From assembly GCA_009772895.1 (NCBI GenBank), contig WOUP01000007.1, forward strand, positions 62,001 through 126,000: 64,000 nucleotides of DNA, read 5' to 3'. The stretch's first letter is position 1. Every line of letters begins with the position of its first letter. The notes beneath the pieces are model-generated. The model made no database searches. It worked only from the letters and a program-made list of their open reading frames with translations, and was not told the origin of the DNA. Positions 9,600 to 18,697 of this stretch are shown here, one piece after another. The DNA is from Puniceicoccaceae bacterium 5H. GTDB lineage: Bacteria; Verrucomicrobiota; Verrucomicrobiia; Opitutales; Oceanipulchritudinaceae. The position numbers and the translations under genes are program-made.

Positions 9600-10307
9600 T
9601 TATCGAGAACTAAACCGCAATTTCGAACGTGTCGCTGAAGATGAAGGATTTACCTCAACTACGTTGGACGCCGTGATGGCAAACGCACGGTGGCCCGGCG
9701 GCAGCGTCTTGTTCGCGGCCATGCCGTCGGTGAAAGCGCTGAAAGCGGGCAGCACGCCGACGTCTTCCGCGATGGCGAAACAGGGGAAGCGCAGGCTCTC
9801 GCGTCCCCGCCCGACGCGCACGGTCGGGTGCACGTGCCCGGCCCAGGTAAAGCGTCCCGCACTAGGCTCCGGGTAGTGCGCGAGGCGAAAGGTGCCTCGG
9901 TCGAGCGGCGGCGGAACGCGCGCGATGCGCCAGGCGGCAGGCAGTTGGGGCGCATGGCGGTCATGGTTGCCCTCGATCAGCGTGATCGGCAGGGTGACGC
10001 GTTCGCGCCACGCGGCCACGGCGTCCACTACCGCTGGGTGCAGGGAGGTGCGGGCGTGGATCAGGTCGCCCAGGATGAGGATCTCGCGCGCCTGCCAGGC
10101 CCCGACCAGCTGTTCCAGCCGCTGAAGCTCTTCGCCGAGCAGCCCTGCCGGCAGTGCCACCCCGGCCGCCCGAAACGCCGCATCCTTGCCCCAATGCAGG
10201 TCCGCCACCAGCAACGCGCCTTGCTCCACCCAATACACCGCGCGCTCCGGCAGCAGCTGAAAGGTCTGGTCGTGGATCGTGAGCGAGGTTGGGCTGGAGG
10301 CGTTCAC
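9600..10307 (-). CDS. pdeM: Ligase-associated DNA damage response endonuclease PdeM
   Basis: This 235-aa calcineurin-like metallophosphoesterase shows all the metal-binding motifs of the family: ADLHWGKD near residue 34, GDLIHA near 100, GNHD near 136 and GHVHP near 177. PdeM proteins are usually encoded with an ATP-dependent DNA ligase, a metallo-beta-lactamase exonuclease and an Lhr-type helicase. Here the helicase is the next gene upstream on the same strand. The only start at the expected place is GTG at 10307. The last 25 residues are unlike the family core. Confidence 0.85.
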   Translation of the reverse strand: MNASSPTSLTIHDQTFQLLPERAVYWVEQGALLVADLHWGKDAAFRAAGVALPAGLLGEELQRLEQLVGAWQAREILILGDLIHARTSLHPAVVDAVAAWRERVTLPITLIEGNHDRHAPQLPAAWRIARVPPPLDRGTFRLAHYPEPSAGRFTWAGHVHPTVRVGRGRESLRFPCFAIAEDVGVLPAFSAFTDGMAANKTLPPGHRAFAITASNVVEVNPSSSATRSKLRFSSR

Positions 10308-10748
10308 AGGCGGGAGGGGACGCGATGACTTTCCTTCCGTTTATCATCCTCAGACAGACCCAATGGAAAGTTTTTTCTCAGCGGACGGCCAGGGGCCTGC
10401 CTCTGTCCGAGCTTTAGGATCCACCGATTTATGGAATCGAGCGGATGATGAACCGGCATCCGAAACGGGATCAGACATTGCTTCTAAGAAACGGGAAATC
10501 CACAGAATCCCTTTGATCTGTGGATTATAACACCCTGCACAAAAATGACTTATCCGCAGATTTTCAGGATTACGCAGATTTCCAAAGACGCAGGCATTTC
10601 CACATGTGCTTGGTGGTTCGCAGCGTCAGAAAAGAGGCAGAAGTCGGAATGGTCCACCGGTTGAGAGGGTTTCTTCTGGGGCCAGGAATGCCCGTGGGCA
10701 TCTTCCGAACGTCCCCCTGTAATCCTCTCAACTCCCGCAATCTATGGA
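10308..10748. other. Intergenic region with a short hairpin and CGCAGATT-type repeat text
   Basis: These 441 bases between two minus-strand repair genes are lower in GC and hold no convincing gene. A 9-bp hairpin ATCCACAGA / TCTGTGGAT pairs 10498-10506 with 10517-10525. It is followed by related phrases (TTATCCGCAGATT, ATTACGCAGATT) at about 10550-10582. This resembles a decayed dispersed intergenic repeat. Confidence 0.5.
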
Positions 10749-13232
10749 TCATTTCCAGTCCTGCTGCGGCCCGGAATCCTCCCGTTTGCGCTCGCGCTTT
10801 TCCTCTGCGCGGCCGGTCAGGCGGGCGAGGCGGGCGCCCAAGTCTTCGGTCGAGAGCTCGGCGGTGAGGCGGTCGGCGATGAGGGGCGTGGAGAGCGGGG
10901 TGGGACGTTTGACCTCACGCCAGAGCAGGTGGCTGCGTTGCAGGCGGCGCAGGGTCGCTTCGAGGCGGGCTTGCTCGAATTGCTCTTCCAGGACCTCGCG
11001 CTGGGCCTGTTGCAGCAGCAGGTTGTCGGGATCGAAGCGCGCGAAGACGTCGTAGATGAGGCCGCTGGAGGCCTGGAGCTGCTTCATGCTCTTGCGTTGC
11101 GAGGGATAGCCCTCGAAGACCAGCCCGGCGACGCGCGCGATGGTGCGGAACTGGCGGCGGGCGAGCTCGGCGAGGTTGATGCTCTCCAGCGTGTCGCGCA
11201 ACAGGTGGCGTCGGGTGAGCAGGCGCACGAGCGCAGGCGGATCCTGCAGCCAGCGACCGAAGTCGAACCCGCCCGGGCAGAGCAGCTCAAAGCCGTAGTC
11301 GTTGGCCGCATAGGTGAAGGTGACCGGGTGCAGCTGCGAGAGGCGGTAGGCGAGCAGCGCGGCGAGCCCCGTGTGCACGCGCCGCCCCTCGAAGGGAAAG
11401 ATGAACGCGTGATCGCCCTCGCGCGTGTGGCAGGTCTCGACCAGGATCTCGTTTGCGCGCGGCAGGGCGGAGATCTGTTGCTGGGTCTGGAGGACCGGGG
11501 CCATGCGCTGCAGCTCTTCGCTGTGCAGGTCGCCCTGCGCGGCGGCGTCCAACTCGCGGCGCAGGGCGGCGGATAGCTCGTTGCTCAGCGGCATGCGACC
11601 ACCGGCGTAGTGGGGCACGTAGGTGTGCTTGCGCTTGGCCCGCGAGACCTGCAGCACGAGGTCGCGGAAGCGCTCGTATTTGAGCAGGCGCCCGGCAAAG
11701 AGAAAGACATCGCCCCGGCGCAGGCGCGCGACAAAGCCCTCCTCGACCTGCCCGATGGTGGCCCCGTGCACGAAGCGCACCGTCACCATGCCCTCGCTCG
11801 TGATGGTGCCGATCATGGCCCGATGGCGGCGTGCGAGCTTGGCCGTGCTCACGTAGTGGCCGTCGTCGAGCCGCGTGAGGCGGTGGTGCTCCGGGTAGGC
11901 CATCAGCGTCTTGCCGCCGGTGGAAAGGTGGTCGAGGCACCAGTCGAAGGCCTCGCGCGTGAGGTGGGCGTAGGCAGCGGCAGTGCGGATTTCGGCGAAG
12001 AGCGCGTCCGGATCGAAAGCCGCCTGCAGGCCGACCGTCACCAGGTGCTGACACAGCACGTCGAGCGGCTGGTTGAGGCTGGGCGTATGCTCGAGTTCGC
12101 CGCGCTCCAGGGCGGCCCGTCCGGCCGAAAATTCGGTGATCTGCAGCACGTGGGTCGGTACGCAATAGAGGTCGCTCTCCGCCACGCCGGGGCGGTGCCG
12201 GGCCCGTCCTCCGCGTTGCCGCAGCCGCGCGACGCCTTTGGGCGAGCCGATCTGGAAGATGCGCTCCACGGGCGAAAAGTCGACGCCGAGGTCCAGTGAC
12301 GACGTACTGACGACCAGGCGGATTTCGCCCGACTTCAGCCCCGCCTCCACGCGGTCGCGCTCGTCGCGGTCGAGCGACCCGTGGTGGATGGCGAGGTGGT
12401 CCTCCCATTCCGGGCGGGCGCGGCGGATGGCCTCGTGCCACAGCTCGGCCTGCGCGCGGGTGTTGGTAAAGAGGATCGCCGGCTCTTCGGGGCGTAACTC
12501 CTTTAACACGTGCGGTAGCATCTGCGTGCCGAAGTGGCCCGCCCACGGCATGTGCTCGATGTCGTCGGGGAAGATGGTGCGGAGGTTGAGCCGCCGTTCC
12601 GCCTCGGCCTGAATCAGGGTGTAGGTGCCGCCGACGCCCACCACGGCCCGCGCCGCGTCGTCGGGATTGGCGAGGGTGGCACTCAAGGCCCACGTGCGCA
12701 TCCGGGGGTTCCAGGCGCGCAGGCGGGCCAGCGCGAGCTCCGTCTGCGTGCCGCGTTTGCTGGCCAGCAGCTCGTGCCATTCGTCGACGATCACGCAGCG
12801 CAGCTTCGCGAAAAACCGGTCGGCATCGGCGTAGGAAAGCAGCAGCGAAAGGCTCTCGGGGGTCGTCAGGAGCACGTGCGGTGGCTTTTTGCGCTGACGC
12901 GCCCGAGCGCTGCTGCCGGTATCGCCTGTGCGGGCCTCGACGCGTAGATCCCAGCCCATCTGCACGGCGGGCGCCTGCAACGCCTTCTCGAGGTCGCGAG
13001 TCATGGCGCGCAGGGGCGTGAGGTAGAGGATCGAGAGCCCCTCCTGGGGGTCCGCCAGCCACTCGGCGACGGGGCCGCCATAGGCCGCATAGGTCTTGCC
13101 CGAGCCCGTCGCGACCTGTACCAGCCCGTTGTGCCCGGCGGCATAGGCCTGCCACGCCTCCCGCTGGAAGGCCTTCGGCTCCCACCCCTGCCGCGCAAAC
13201 CATGCGGCCAGTCCGGTCAGTGTTTCGGGCAT
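10749..13232 (-). CDS. Lhr-like DEXH-box helicase (ligase-associated type)
   Basis: This is an 827-aa superfamily 2 helicase. Motif I ATGSGKT is near residue 42, motif Ia TPLRAM near 91, motif II DEWH near 148, motif III SATL near 184 and motif VI QRGGRARHR near 338. A long Lhr-type C-terminal region (winged-helix and Lhr core) follows. The length and the DEWH box match the helicase of the ligase-associated DNA-repair cluster. The partner nuclease PdeM lies downstream on the same strand, but the ligase and exonuclease are not in this window. Confidence 0.9.
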   Translation of the reverse strand: MPETLTGLAAWFARQGWEPKAFQREAWQAYAAGHNGLVQVATGSGKTYAAYGGPVAEWLADPQEGLSILYLTPLRAMTRDLEKALQAPAVQMGWDLRVEARTGDTGSSARARQRKKPPHVLLTTPESLSLLLSYADADRFFAKLRCVIVDEWHELLASKRGTQTELALARLRAWNPRMRTWALSATLANPDDAARAVVGVGGTYTLIQAEAERRLNLRTIFPDDIEHMPWAGHFGTQMLPHVLKELRPEEPAILFTNTRAQAELWHEAIRRARPEWEDHLAIHHGSLDRDERDRVEAGLKSGEIRLVVSTSSLDLGVDFSPVERIFQIGSPKGVARLRQRGGRARHRPGVAESDLYCVPTHVLQITEFSAGRAALERGELEHTPSLNQPLDVLCQHLVTVGLQAAFDPDALFAEIRTAAAYAHLTREAFDWCLDHLSTGGKTLMAYPEHHRLTRLDDGHYVSTAKLARRHRAMIGTITSEGMVTVRFVHGATIGQVEEGFVARLRRGDVFLFAGRLLKYERFRDLVLQVSRAKRKHTYVPHYAGGRMPLSNELSAALRRELDAAAQGDLHSEELQRMAPVLQTQQQISALPRANEILVETCHTREGDHAFIFPFEGRRVHTGLAALLAYRLSQLHPVTFTYAANDYGFELLCPGGFDFGRWLQDPPALVRLLTRRHLLRDTLESINLAELARRQFRTIARVAGLVFEGYPSQRKSMKQLQASSGLIYDVFARFDPDNLLLQQAQREVLEEQFEQARLEATLRRLQRSHLLWREVKRPTPLSTPLIADRLTAELSTEDLGARLARLTGRAEEKRERKREDSGPQQDWK

Positions 13233-13249
13233 AGGGCTAGAATAAGTTT

Positions 13250-13456
13250 ACATGGATGAAACAGCGACGAAACACGGATAAGTGGCTGGATTGGAATATA
13301 AAAACGTCACAGGGGCGATCGTTGGTGCAGCTTTTGAATGAGCTGAAGTCGGGACAGATCAAGGTGGACTCGCTGCTCAATTCTGGGCGTCAGAAGGTGG
13401 AATTCAAGCGCATGGTCTTTTCAATCCGTGTAGCTCCGTGTTTCATCCGTGGCCGA
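13250..13456. repeat. MITE-like element with inverted ATGAAACACGGA arms
   Basis: The left arm (about 13253-13283, GGATGAAACAGCGACGAAAC then ACGGAT) is roughly the reverse complement of the right arm (about 13424-13456, TCCGTGTAGCTCCGTGTTTC then ATCCGTGG). The element fills the gap upstream of an orphan gene. An arm of the same type occurs near 47808-47835. An open frame of 88 codons across it (13256-13522) is treated as non-coding because it translates the arms. Confidence 0.55.
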
Positions 13457-13536
13457 AGCATTCAGGACAGTTCGTCGGCGACATCTGGCGTTCCAGCGTT
13501 GCAGAGTGGGCAAAAGCGGTGACAATACGGGCAGGT

Positions 13537-13860
13537 ATGGAGGTCCCTTATCATACGACGGACATCTTTGGCGTCACGCTGGTGGCACCGGAAGAGGAGG
13601 AGATGCGCGAGGTGCTGGAGTCGCTGGAAGATGCGGACTTCGGCGAGCACCCCTACGTGAGCCTGACGCATGAGAGCGGTTGGACGCTGAGCTACTACGA
13701 GAGCGGCGTGCTATTGCTCGAAAACCTTTCCGGCGACGAAGAGCTGGAGGCGCCGCGCTACCTGCGCGACGTGGAGCAGAAGCAGGTGCTCGAATACTGG
13801 AAGCTGCTGGCGGCGGGCAAGATGAAGGACATCCGCGCCCTCAAGTGGCAACGAGATTAG
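13537..13860 (+). CDS. Hypothetical acidic protein
   Basis: I do not recognise this 107-aa protein. I chose the ATG at 13537 (MEVPYHTTDIFGV); the open frame upstream of it runs into the repeat arms. The protein is acidic, with EEEEMREVLESLED near residue 17 and a predicted mixed alpha/beta content (LTHESGWTLSYYESGVLLLEN), and no signal peptide or membrane segment. It ends with KDIRALKWQRD. It is a single gene between the helicase and a convergent anchored protein. Codon use is like that of its neighbours, so it is probably a real gene. Confidence 0.6.
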   Translation: MEVPYHTTDIFGVTLVAPEEEEMREVLESLEDADFGEHPYVSLTHESGWTLSYYESGVLLLENLSGDEELEAPRYLRDVEQKQVLEYWKLLAAGKMKDIRALKWQRD

Positions 13861-13874
13861 GCGGCCTCATGTCT

Positions 13875-14747
13875 TCAGCGTCGGGGGCCGCCGCGGCCAC
13901 CGAAGTTGCTGTTTTCGAGGCGCTGGCGGATCTGCTCGTATTCGTTGGCGGGTAACGTCTGCTCCAGTTGGTTGAGCAGGGTGCTGCCAAAGCTGTCGAA
14001 ATCTGGACCGCCGTCTTCATTGTCGTCGGCGAAGGTGGTTTCGGCGGCGCGGTAGACGGCGCTATAGAGCTGGTCCTTTTGCTGTTCATCGAGGCCGAGC
14101 CCCGCGGAGAGTCGGCTCATGGTGGCGTTGGACATCGTTTCGAGGCGCCCCTGCTGCAAATCGGCCTGATAGGCATTGTAGTCGGCCAGCTGCTCGGGAG
14201 TGAGGATGTTGGCCAGCTCCTGCTCCATCTGGTCCATGGGGTTGGGCCCGTCGGTTTCTTCGCCGCGGGCGCGGGCGAGCAGGCGCTCCTGCATCGCTTG
14301 CTGGATCTGCTGGGTCATGAACTCGATGCGTTCCTGCTGCCACGGCTCGAGTTCGGCGATTTGGCCGACTTCGCGCAGCCGCCAGTCCATCCGGCGCGAG
14401 GCACCGCGCAACATGCGCTCGTAGCGGCGCTGCTGGTCGGGCGTCAAACCGTTGGCTTCGGCGGCGGCCTGCAATTCGGAAGGCACATCTTCGGCGTCCG
14501 CCGGGCCCTCCTGCAGGCGCAGCATCTCGTCTTCGAGCGCGGCGATACGGCGGTTGGCCTGAGCAAGCTCGACGTTGGCATTGTCGAGCGCGGCGACCAG
14601 CCGGGTCCAGTCCTGTCCATCGTCCTGAGCGGCGGCCTCGGCTGGCTCGACCGGCTCGGGTCCGGGTGCTTGCAACGAATAGGCCACGGCCCCGCCAAGG
14701 ACGGTTCCGGCCACCAAACCCACCAACAGTGCGGACCAAGCTTTCAT
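13875..14747 (-). CDS. Hypothetical membrane-anchored periplasmic helical protein
   Basis: The 290-aa product starts MKAWSALLVGLVAG, an uncleaved signal anchor or signal peptide, and is then almost wholly helical and Gln/Glu/Arg-rich. Near residues 45-70 there is a short coiled coil (ANRRIAALEDEMLRLQ). Two stretches, LTPDQQRRYERMLRG and LTPEQLADYNAYQ, resemble the LTxxQ-type repeats of periplasmic Spy/CpxP-like proteins. The C-terminus is Gly/Arg-rich. I chose 14747 because the frame upstream lacks a signal and overlaps the divergent gene. Its function is unknown; a periplasmic sensor or chaperone is a guess. Confidence 0.65.
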   Translation of the reverse strand: MKAWSALLVGLVAGTVLGGAVAYSLQAPGPEPVEPAEAAAQDDGQDWTRLVAALDNANVELAQANRRIAALEDEMLRLQEGPADAEDVPSELQAAAEANGLTPDQQRRYERMLRGASRRMDWRLREVGQIAELEPWQQERIEFMTQQIQQAMQERLLARARGEETDGPNPMDQMEQELANILTPEQLADYNAYQADLQQGRLETMSNATMSRLSAGLGLDEQQKDQLYSAVYRAAETTFADDNEDGGPDFDSFGSTLLNQLEQTLPANEYEQIRQRLENSNFGGRGGPRR

Positions 14748-14839
14748 CTTCAAAGCCTTAAACCACCGGAAAAGGCCGGATGATGCAAGGGACGGTGGAT
14801 TTTTTCCGTGAATCGGCGCCGCGAAGCCCATAGACAAAG

Positions 14840-15613
14840 ATGATGGAGTCGTCCTCCCCATCGCCATGGCGCTGGATTGTCTGGCTGTCCCTGGATGCCC
14901 CACTGGTCGCGCTGTTCTGGACCTTCGCGTGGGGGCGTCAGCTGACGGGTGCAGCCTTTCACCCCCCGGCCGTGCTGGTGGGGCTCGCGATCTGGCTCGG
15001 CTACGTGGCGGATCGGTTGCTGGACGTGAAGCGCTACGACGGCGAAGGGCCGGAGTCGGCGCGGCACGCGTTTTACCAGCGGCACGAGCGCACCTGGTGG
15101 CGTATCTGGATCGCGGGGGTGGGGCTGGAGTTTGTGCTGGCCCTATGCTGGCTCGACGGCGCGATGTGGCTGCGTGGGGTGCTGTTGGCCCTGCTGGCCG
15201 CCGCCTATGCGCTCAGCCTCTCGTGGTGGCAGGGTTGGACGCGTCTCTATTACAAGCGGGTGGCGGTGGCCCTGCTCTTTGCGGCGGGCGTGGTGGTGTT
15301 TCTGCCCTGGCAGATCGAGACCCTGCACGCGTGGCTGTGTATGGCCTTGCTGGCCCTGATCAACCTGGTGCAGGTGACGAGTTGGCAGGCCCAATCGCGG
15401 CGGCTGGTGTGGTTTGGGGTGCAGTTTGTGCTCGCGACCGGCGTGATGCAGCTCGCGATGCTCGACTGGACGCCGCACCTGCGGGTGGGCCTGCTCGTGG
15501 CGGCGCTGAGCATGATGTTACTCCAGCTCTGGAAGCCGCCGGAGACCGAGATGGACCGCTTGCTGCCAGACGCCTGCCTCATGCTCGGCGGCCTGATTGC
15601 ATGGCTGGGGTAG
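14840..15613 (+). CDS. Hypothetical multi-pass membrane protein, possibly UbiA-like
   Basis: This 257-aa hydrophobic protein has about seven membrane segments. The sequence WLGYVADRLLDVKRYDG (about residues 53-69) is placed like the aspartate-rich loop of UbiA prenyltransferases, but the full NDxxDxxxD motif is absent, so the relation is only suggested. Later text LWKPPETEMDRLLPDACLM is conserved-looking. It is divergent from the anchored helical protein and convergent with the acyltransferase gene, 3 bp from that gene's stop. Confidence 0.65.
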   Translation: MMESSSPSPWRWIVWLSLDAPLVALFWTFAWGRQLTGAAFHPPAVLVGLAIWLGYVADRLLDVKRYDGEGPESARHAFYQRHERTWWRIWIAGVGLEFVLALCWLDGAMWLRGVLLALLAAAYALSLSWWQGWTRLYYKRVAVALLFAAGVVVFLPWQIETLHAWLCMALLALINLVQVTSWQAQSRRLVWFGVQFVLATGVMQLAMLDWTPHLRVGLLVAALSMMLLQLWKPPETEMDRLLPDACLMLGGLIAWLG

Positions 15614-15616
15614 CGG

Positions 15617-16910
15617 CTAGGGCATGGCCTTGCGTGTAACCGGTTCGGGGGACGGGATCCAGGCCCACTGGAAGGGATAGCGGCGCCCGTTCAGCAGGCG
15701 GCCGAGCCAGGTGCTGCGGACGCAGATGCGGTAGCTGAGGAAGAGGATGGGCACCACGACCAGGCAACCGCCCAGGTATTTGAGCGCAGAGGGCCAGGCG
15801 AGCGGATAGACCGCGATTTGCCAGGCCACGATCAGCGGCAGGTGTACGAGGTAGATCCAGTAGGAAGAGTCAGCCACGTAGCGCCAGAAAGGCGTCGGGC
15901 GGTTGGCCAGCTTTTGAAACATGCCCATGAAGCCCATGATGTAGAGGGCCGTGCCGACACCGTAGATGGCCTGATAGAATGAGTGCACGCCTGGTCGACC
16001 AAACCACGCGCGCTGGCCGCCGAACGCCTCCGCGATCTCCACGGGGAAGAAGCTCAGCACGAGGATTACGGTGGCACCGAGCAGGTGTTGCGGCCAGTGG
16101 CGGGTCAGCGATTGCAGCAGCTCGGGGGCGCGGTGCAGCATCCAGCCCAGGCTGAACAGCGTACCATAATACACCGTGGAGCCGAGTTCGGGCACGGCGG
16201 AGTCGTTGGGCGTGTCGACGCTCCAGATGCGCATGAGCAACATGCCGGGCAGCAGCAGCAGGCTGAGAAACAGCACGCGCCAGCGGGATTGGACGGCGTT
16301 CCTGAACAGGCGGTCGAGGCAACCCATCACACGTTCGCTCGCGGTGGGCAGCAGGCGAGCGCCGGAAAGCAGCAGGCCGGTCGCAGCGTAAAACAGCACG
16401 AGGTAATACAGAAACCAGAGGTGTAACAGGCTGAAGTGCTCGAACCACAGGCGCGGCTGCGTGGCCAGGTAGGCGCCGATCTCCAGGGGCGTATAGGCGG
16501 CGTCACTCTCGGCGTAACCCACCGCGGGTAGGCGTCCGGCGGTTTTGCCGCCCCAGAACCAGAGCGTCGAAATGATCACATACAGGATGGGCCAGAACAG
16601 GACGAAGGGCAGCAGGATGCGCTTGGTCCGATTGCCGAGGTAGCGCCGCGGGCCGCGTTTTTGTAGCAGCAGGTGGGCGAAAAAGCCGGCCATGACGAAA
16701 AAACAGCTGCATGCGGAAGCTGTGGCAGATGTGTTGGAACAGGGCGAAAGCCCAATGGGCGCCCGGATCGATCAGCGCCCAGGATCCACGCCCCGGGCAG
16801 TAGGCTTCGGCGAGGTGAAAGTAGACGCCCAGCAGCAAGGCGGAGGCGCGCAGGGCATCGAGTGAGTGGTAACGGTCAGGTGCCGCCGGTAGGAGTGTAG
16901 GCGTTGTCAT
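15617..16910 (-). pseudogene. Acyltransferase 3 family membrane protein, frameshifted
   Basis: The gene is split between two frames. The 5' part (16910 down to about 16700) encodes RYHSLDALRASALLLGVYFH, the usual first helix of acyltransferase-3/OpgC proteins, and ends FRMQLFF. The 3' part (from about 16693) continues with MAGFFAHLLLQKRG and at least eight membrane segments. A run of six A on the plus strand (16698-16703) is one base too long: with five, the text reads FFVMAGFF, as in the family. The product would O-acylate a glycan or lipid at the membrane. This may be a true mutation or a homopolymer sequencing error. Confidence 0.8.
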
Positions 16911-17003
16911 GAGCGGAAGGAGAGGAGAAGGGATGCGCGGTCGCAGGTTAAATGTGGGTCGCCCCATACAGGAAGTCACGCATCGATCATAAGTCATGAC
17001 GGG

Positions 17004-17032
17004 TATCAGGAATGCTACTGTTAGGGTATAAT
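17004..17032 (+). promoter_or_regulatory. Possible promoter for the methyltransferase-sufE pair
   Basis: A perfect TATAAT at 17027-17032 lies 85 bp before the methyltransferase start in the AT-rich gap between two divergent genes. The -35 position (TATCAG at 17004-17009) is poor, so this is only a candidate. Confidence 0.35.
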
Positions 17033-17116
17033 CTATTTAACGTTTTTGGTTGCGCCGATTTTCACGCCTGCTGAAGAAGCATTGTAAAACGACCGCCTTA
17101 CTGTCAGAAGGGCTGC

Positions 17117-17767
17117 ATGAGCGGGAAGCCGGATCGCTACAGCCGCCTGGCCGGGATTTACCCCTGGCTGGAAGCGCTGGTGTTTGGCGGCAAGCTGCAA
17201 TGGGCGCGCGTTTCGTTGCTGGAACACGTCAAGCCGCCCGTGCGCGTGCTGTTGCTGGGGGATTCGGAGGCCAAGATGCTGCGCGCGTTGGGCCAGCGTT
17301 TTGCCGTGCGCGAAGTGACGAGCGTCGAGTTCAGCGAGGGCATGATCAGCCACGCCATCACGCAGGCGGAGTATGAGGGGCTCGACCGCACGAAGCACTT
17401 GCGTTGGGAGCTGGCCGATGCCCGCGAGTGGGACTACCCGGAGCGCTACTTCGACCTCGTGGTGACGACCTTTTTCCTCGACCTCTTTACGCCCGACGAT
17501 GCGCGGGCGCTGGTGGCCAAGTTCGCCCGCACGCTCAAGCCGGGCGGCCAATGGCTGGAGGTCGATTTCGCGTCCGATGCGCCCTGGTGGTCGGGCTGGC
17601 GGCGTGCGGCCAGTTACCGGTTCTTTCGTTGGGCGGTGAAGCTGCGCGCCCAGAAGCTGCCGCCCACGCAAACGCTGGCCGAAGAGGCGGGCTTTGGGGT
17701 CTTGCAGCGCTGGCACGATCCCTCCCGCGAATGCCGTGCGCTGCTCCTGGGCCTTGCCTCACGCTGA
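17117..17767 (+). CDS. Class I SAM-dependent methyltransferase
   Basis: This 216-aa protein follows the class I methyltransferase plan: VRVLLLGDSEAKML at the motif I position (about 42-55), an acidic strand end at VEFSEGM, LADAREWDY for motif II, FDLVVTTFFLDLF for motif IV and LKPGGQWLEVDF for motif V. Motif I reads GDSEA instead of GxGxG, so cofactor binding may be atypical. AGAAGGG lies 7 bases before the ATG. The substrate is unknown. The gene is followed 21 bp later by sufE. Confidence 0.75.
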   Translation: MSGKPDRYSRLAGIYPWLEALVFGGKLQWARVSLLEHVKPPVRVLLLGDSEAKMLRALGQRFAVREVTSVEFSEGMISHAITQAEYEGLDRTKHLRWELADAREWDYPERYFDLVVTTFFLDLFTPDDARALVAKFARTLKPGGQWLEVDFASDAPWWSGWRRAASYRFFRWAVKLRAQKLPPTQTLAEEAGFGVLQRWHDPSRECRALLLGLASR

Positions 17768-17788
17768 TCGGCCCTTACCGTGGGGGCC

Positions 17789-18196
17789 ATGACGATCCGC
17801 GAAAAGGAAGCGCAGATGATCGAAGAGCTGAACCTGTTGCCCGACGCGCAGGAGCGCCTGAGCTACGTGGTAGAGCTGGGAGAGGCACGCCCGGCATTGC
17901 CGCACGAGCAGCGCGTCGAAGCCTACCGCGTGCAAGGTTGCCAATCCGCCGTTTGGGTGGTGCCGCAGTCGGAGGGGCAGCGCTTCGCCACCGATGCGGA
18001 TTCGACCATCGTCAAAGGCCTGGCCTGGCTGCTCTGCGACCTCTACTCGACCGGCTCCGCGGTGGAAGCAGCCACCCATGTAAGTGAGCTGCTCACCGCC
18101 ACCCGGCTCGACAGTCAGCTTTCGCCCAACCGCCGCCGCGGCCTCGGCCTGGTGATGAACCGCCTACGCGCCCTCGCCCAAGCCCAGGCCGAGTAG
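17789..18196 (+). CDS. sufE: Cysteine desulfuration protein SufE
   Basis: SufE takes persulfide sulfur from the desulfurase SufS for Fe-S cluster assembly. The 135-aa product has the family pattern RVQGCQSAVWV with the sulfur-accepting Cys near residue 49, and a conserved C-terminal SPNRRRGLG block. I chose the ATG at 17789 over an in-frame GTG nine bases upstream. No other suf gene is in the window. The gene is followed by a repeat array. Confidence 0.9.
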   Translation: MTIREKEAQMIEELNLLPDAQERLSYVVELGEARPALPHEQRVEAYRVQGCQSAVWVVPQSEGQRFATDADSTIVKGLAWLLCDLYSTGSAVEAATHVSELLTATRLDSQLSPNRRRGLGLVMNRLRALAQAQAE

Positions 18197-18205
18197 ACGG
18201 CAGGA

Positions 18206-18470
18206 TGGTATGGCGCATCCCACGGACCCCGGAGGGGTCGCAGCTTCTAGCCGGTGGTTGAGGGGGCCGTAGGCACCCGACACCACCGGGGAACGCCCCC
18301 CTCGCGATCGCACCCCGAAGGGCGTGCCACCGTAGCGGGCGGGAATGGGCAGGTTGCTGGCACCTCTTCAAGGTGCGCCCGTTGGGGTGAGGGGCGACCG
18401 GTGGTGTCGCCCGCCGCGCGTGCTCAACCACCGGCTATAAGCTGGCATCCCGTCGGGATGCTGCCGGTGC
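18206..18470. repeat. Composite palindromic repeat, array 1 copy A
   Basis: This unit of about 260 bases joins several inverted repeats: GACCCCGGAGGGGTC, CCGGTGGTTGAG facing CGACACCACCGG, GCACCTCTTCAAGGTGC, then ACCGGTGGTGTCG facing CAACCACCGG, and finally GGCATCCCGTCGGGATGC. It is almost identical to copy B at 18698-18960. Frames across it are not genes. Confidence 0.8.
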
Positions 18471-18697
18471 AGATAGAGCGTTTGGGTGTCTCCACGCAGC
18501 GAAAAAGCTCCCGCGACGCAATGGAGTGCGGCGCATGCCGTCGCTTTTCCGCTACGAACGGAGACCCGTTTTCCCCTGCAATCATCCCTCATCAAGGCCT
18601 TCTTTTCGTTCAGCCCTTGCGCTCGGAAATGATTCCACCGATCCGACGGCTTGTCTGGAGACGGCGCCCTATCTCGCGCTCCAGGTGGGCTTACGTG

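Noticed and set aside
13256-13522. 88-aa gene before the orphan at 13537
   Set aside because: Both ends translate the inverted arms of a repeat element and the middle shows no domain.
16503-16997. A separate 164-aa gene upstream of the acyltransferase
   Set aside because: After about residue 100 it reads out-of-frame Arg/Pro-rich text; the N-terminal part is the missing start of the frameshifted acyltransferase.
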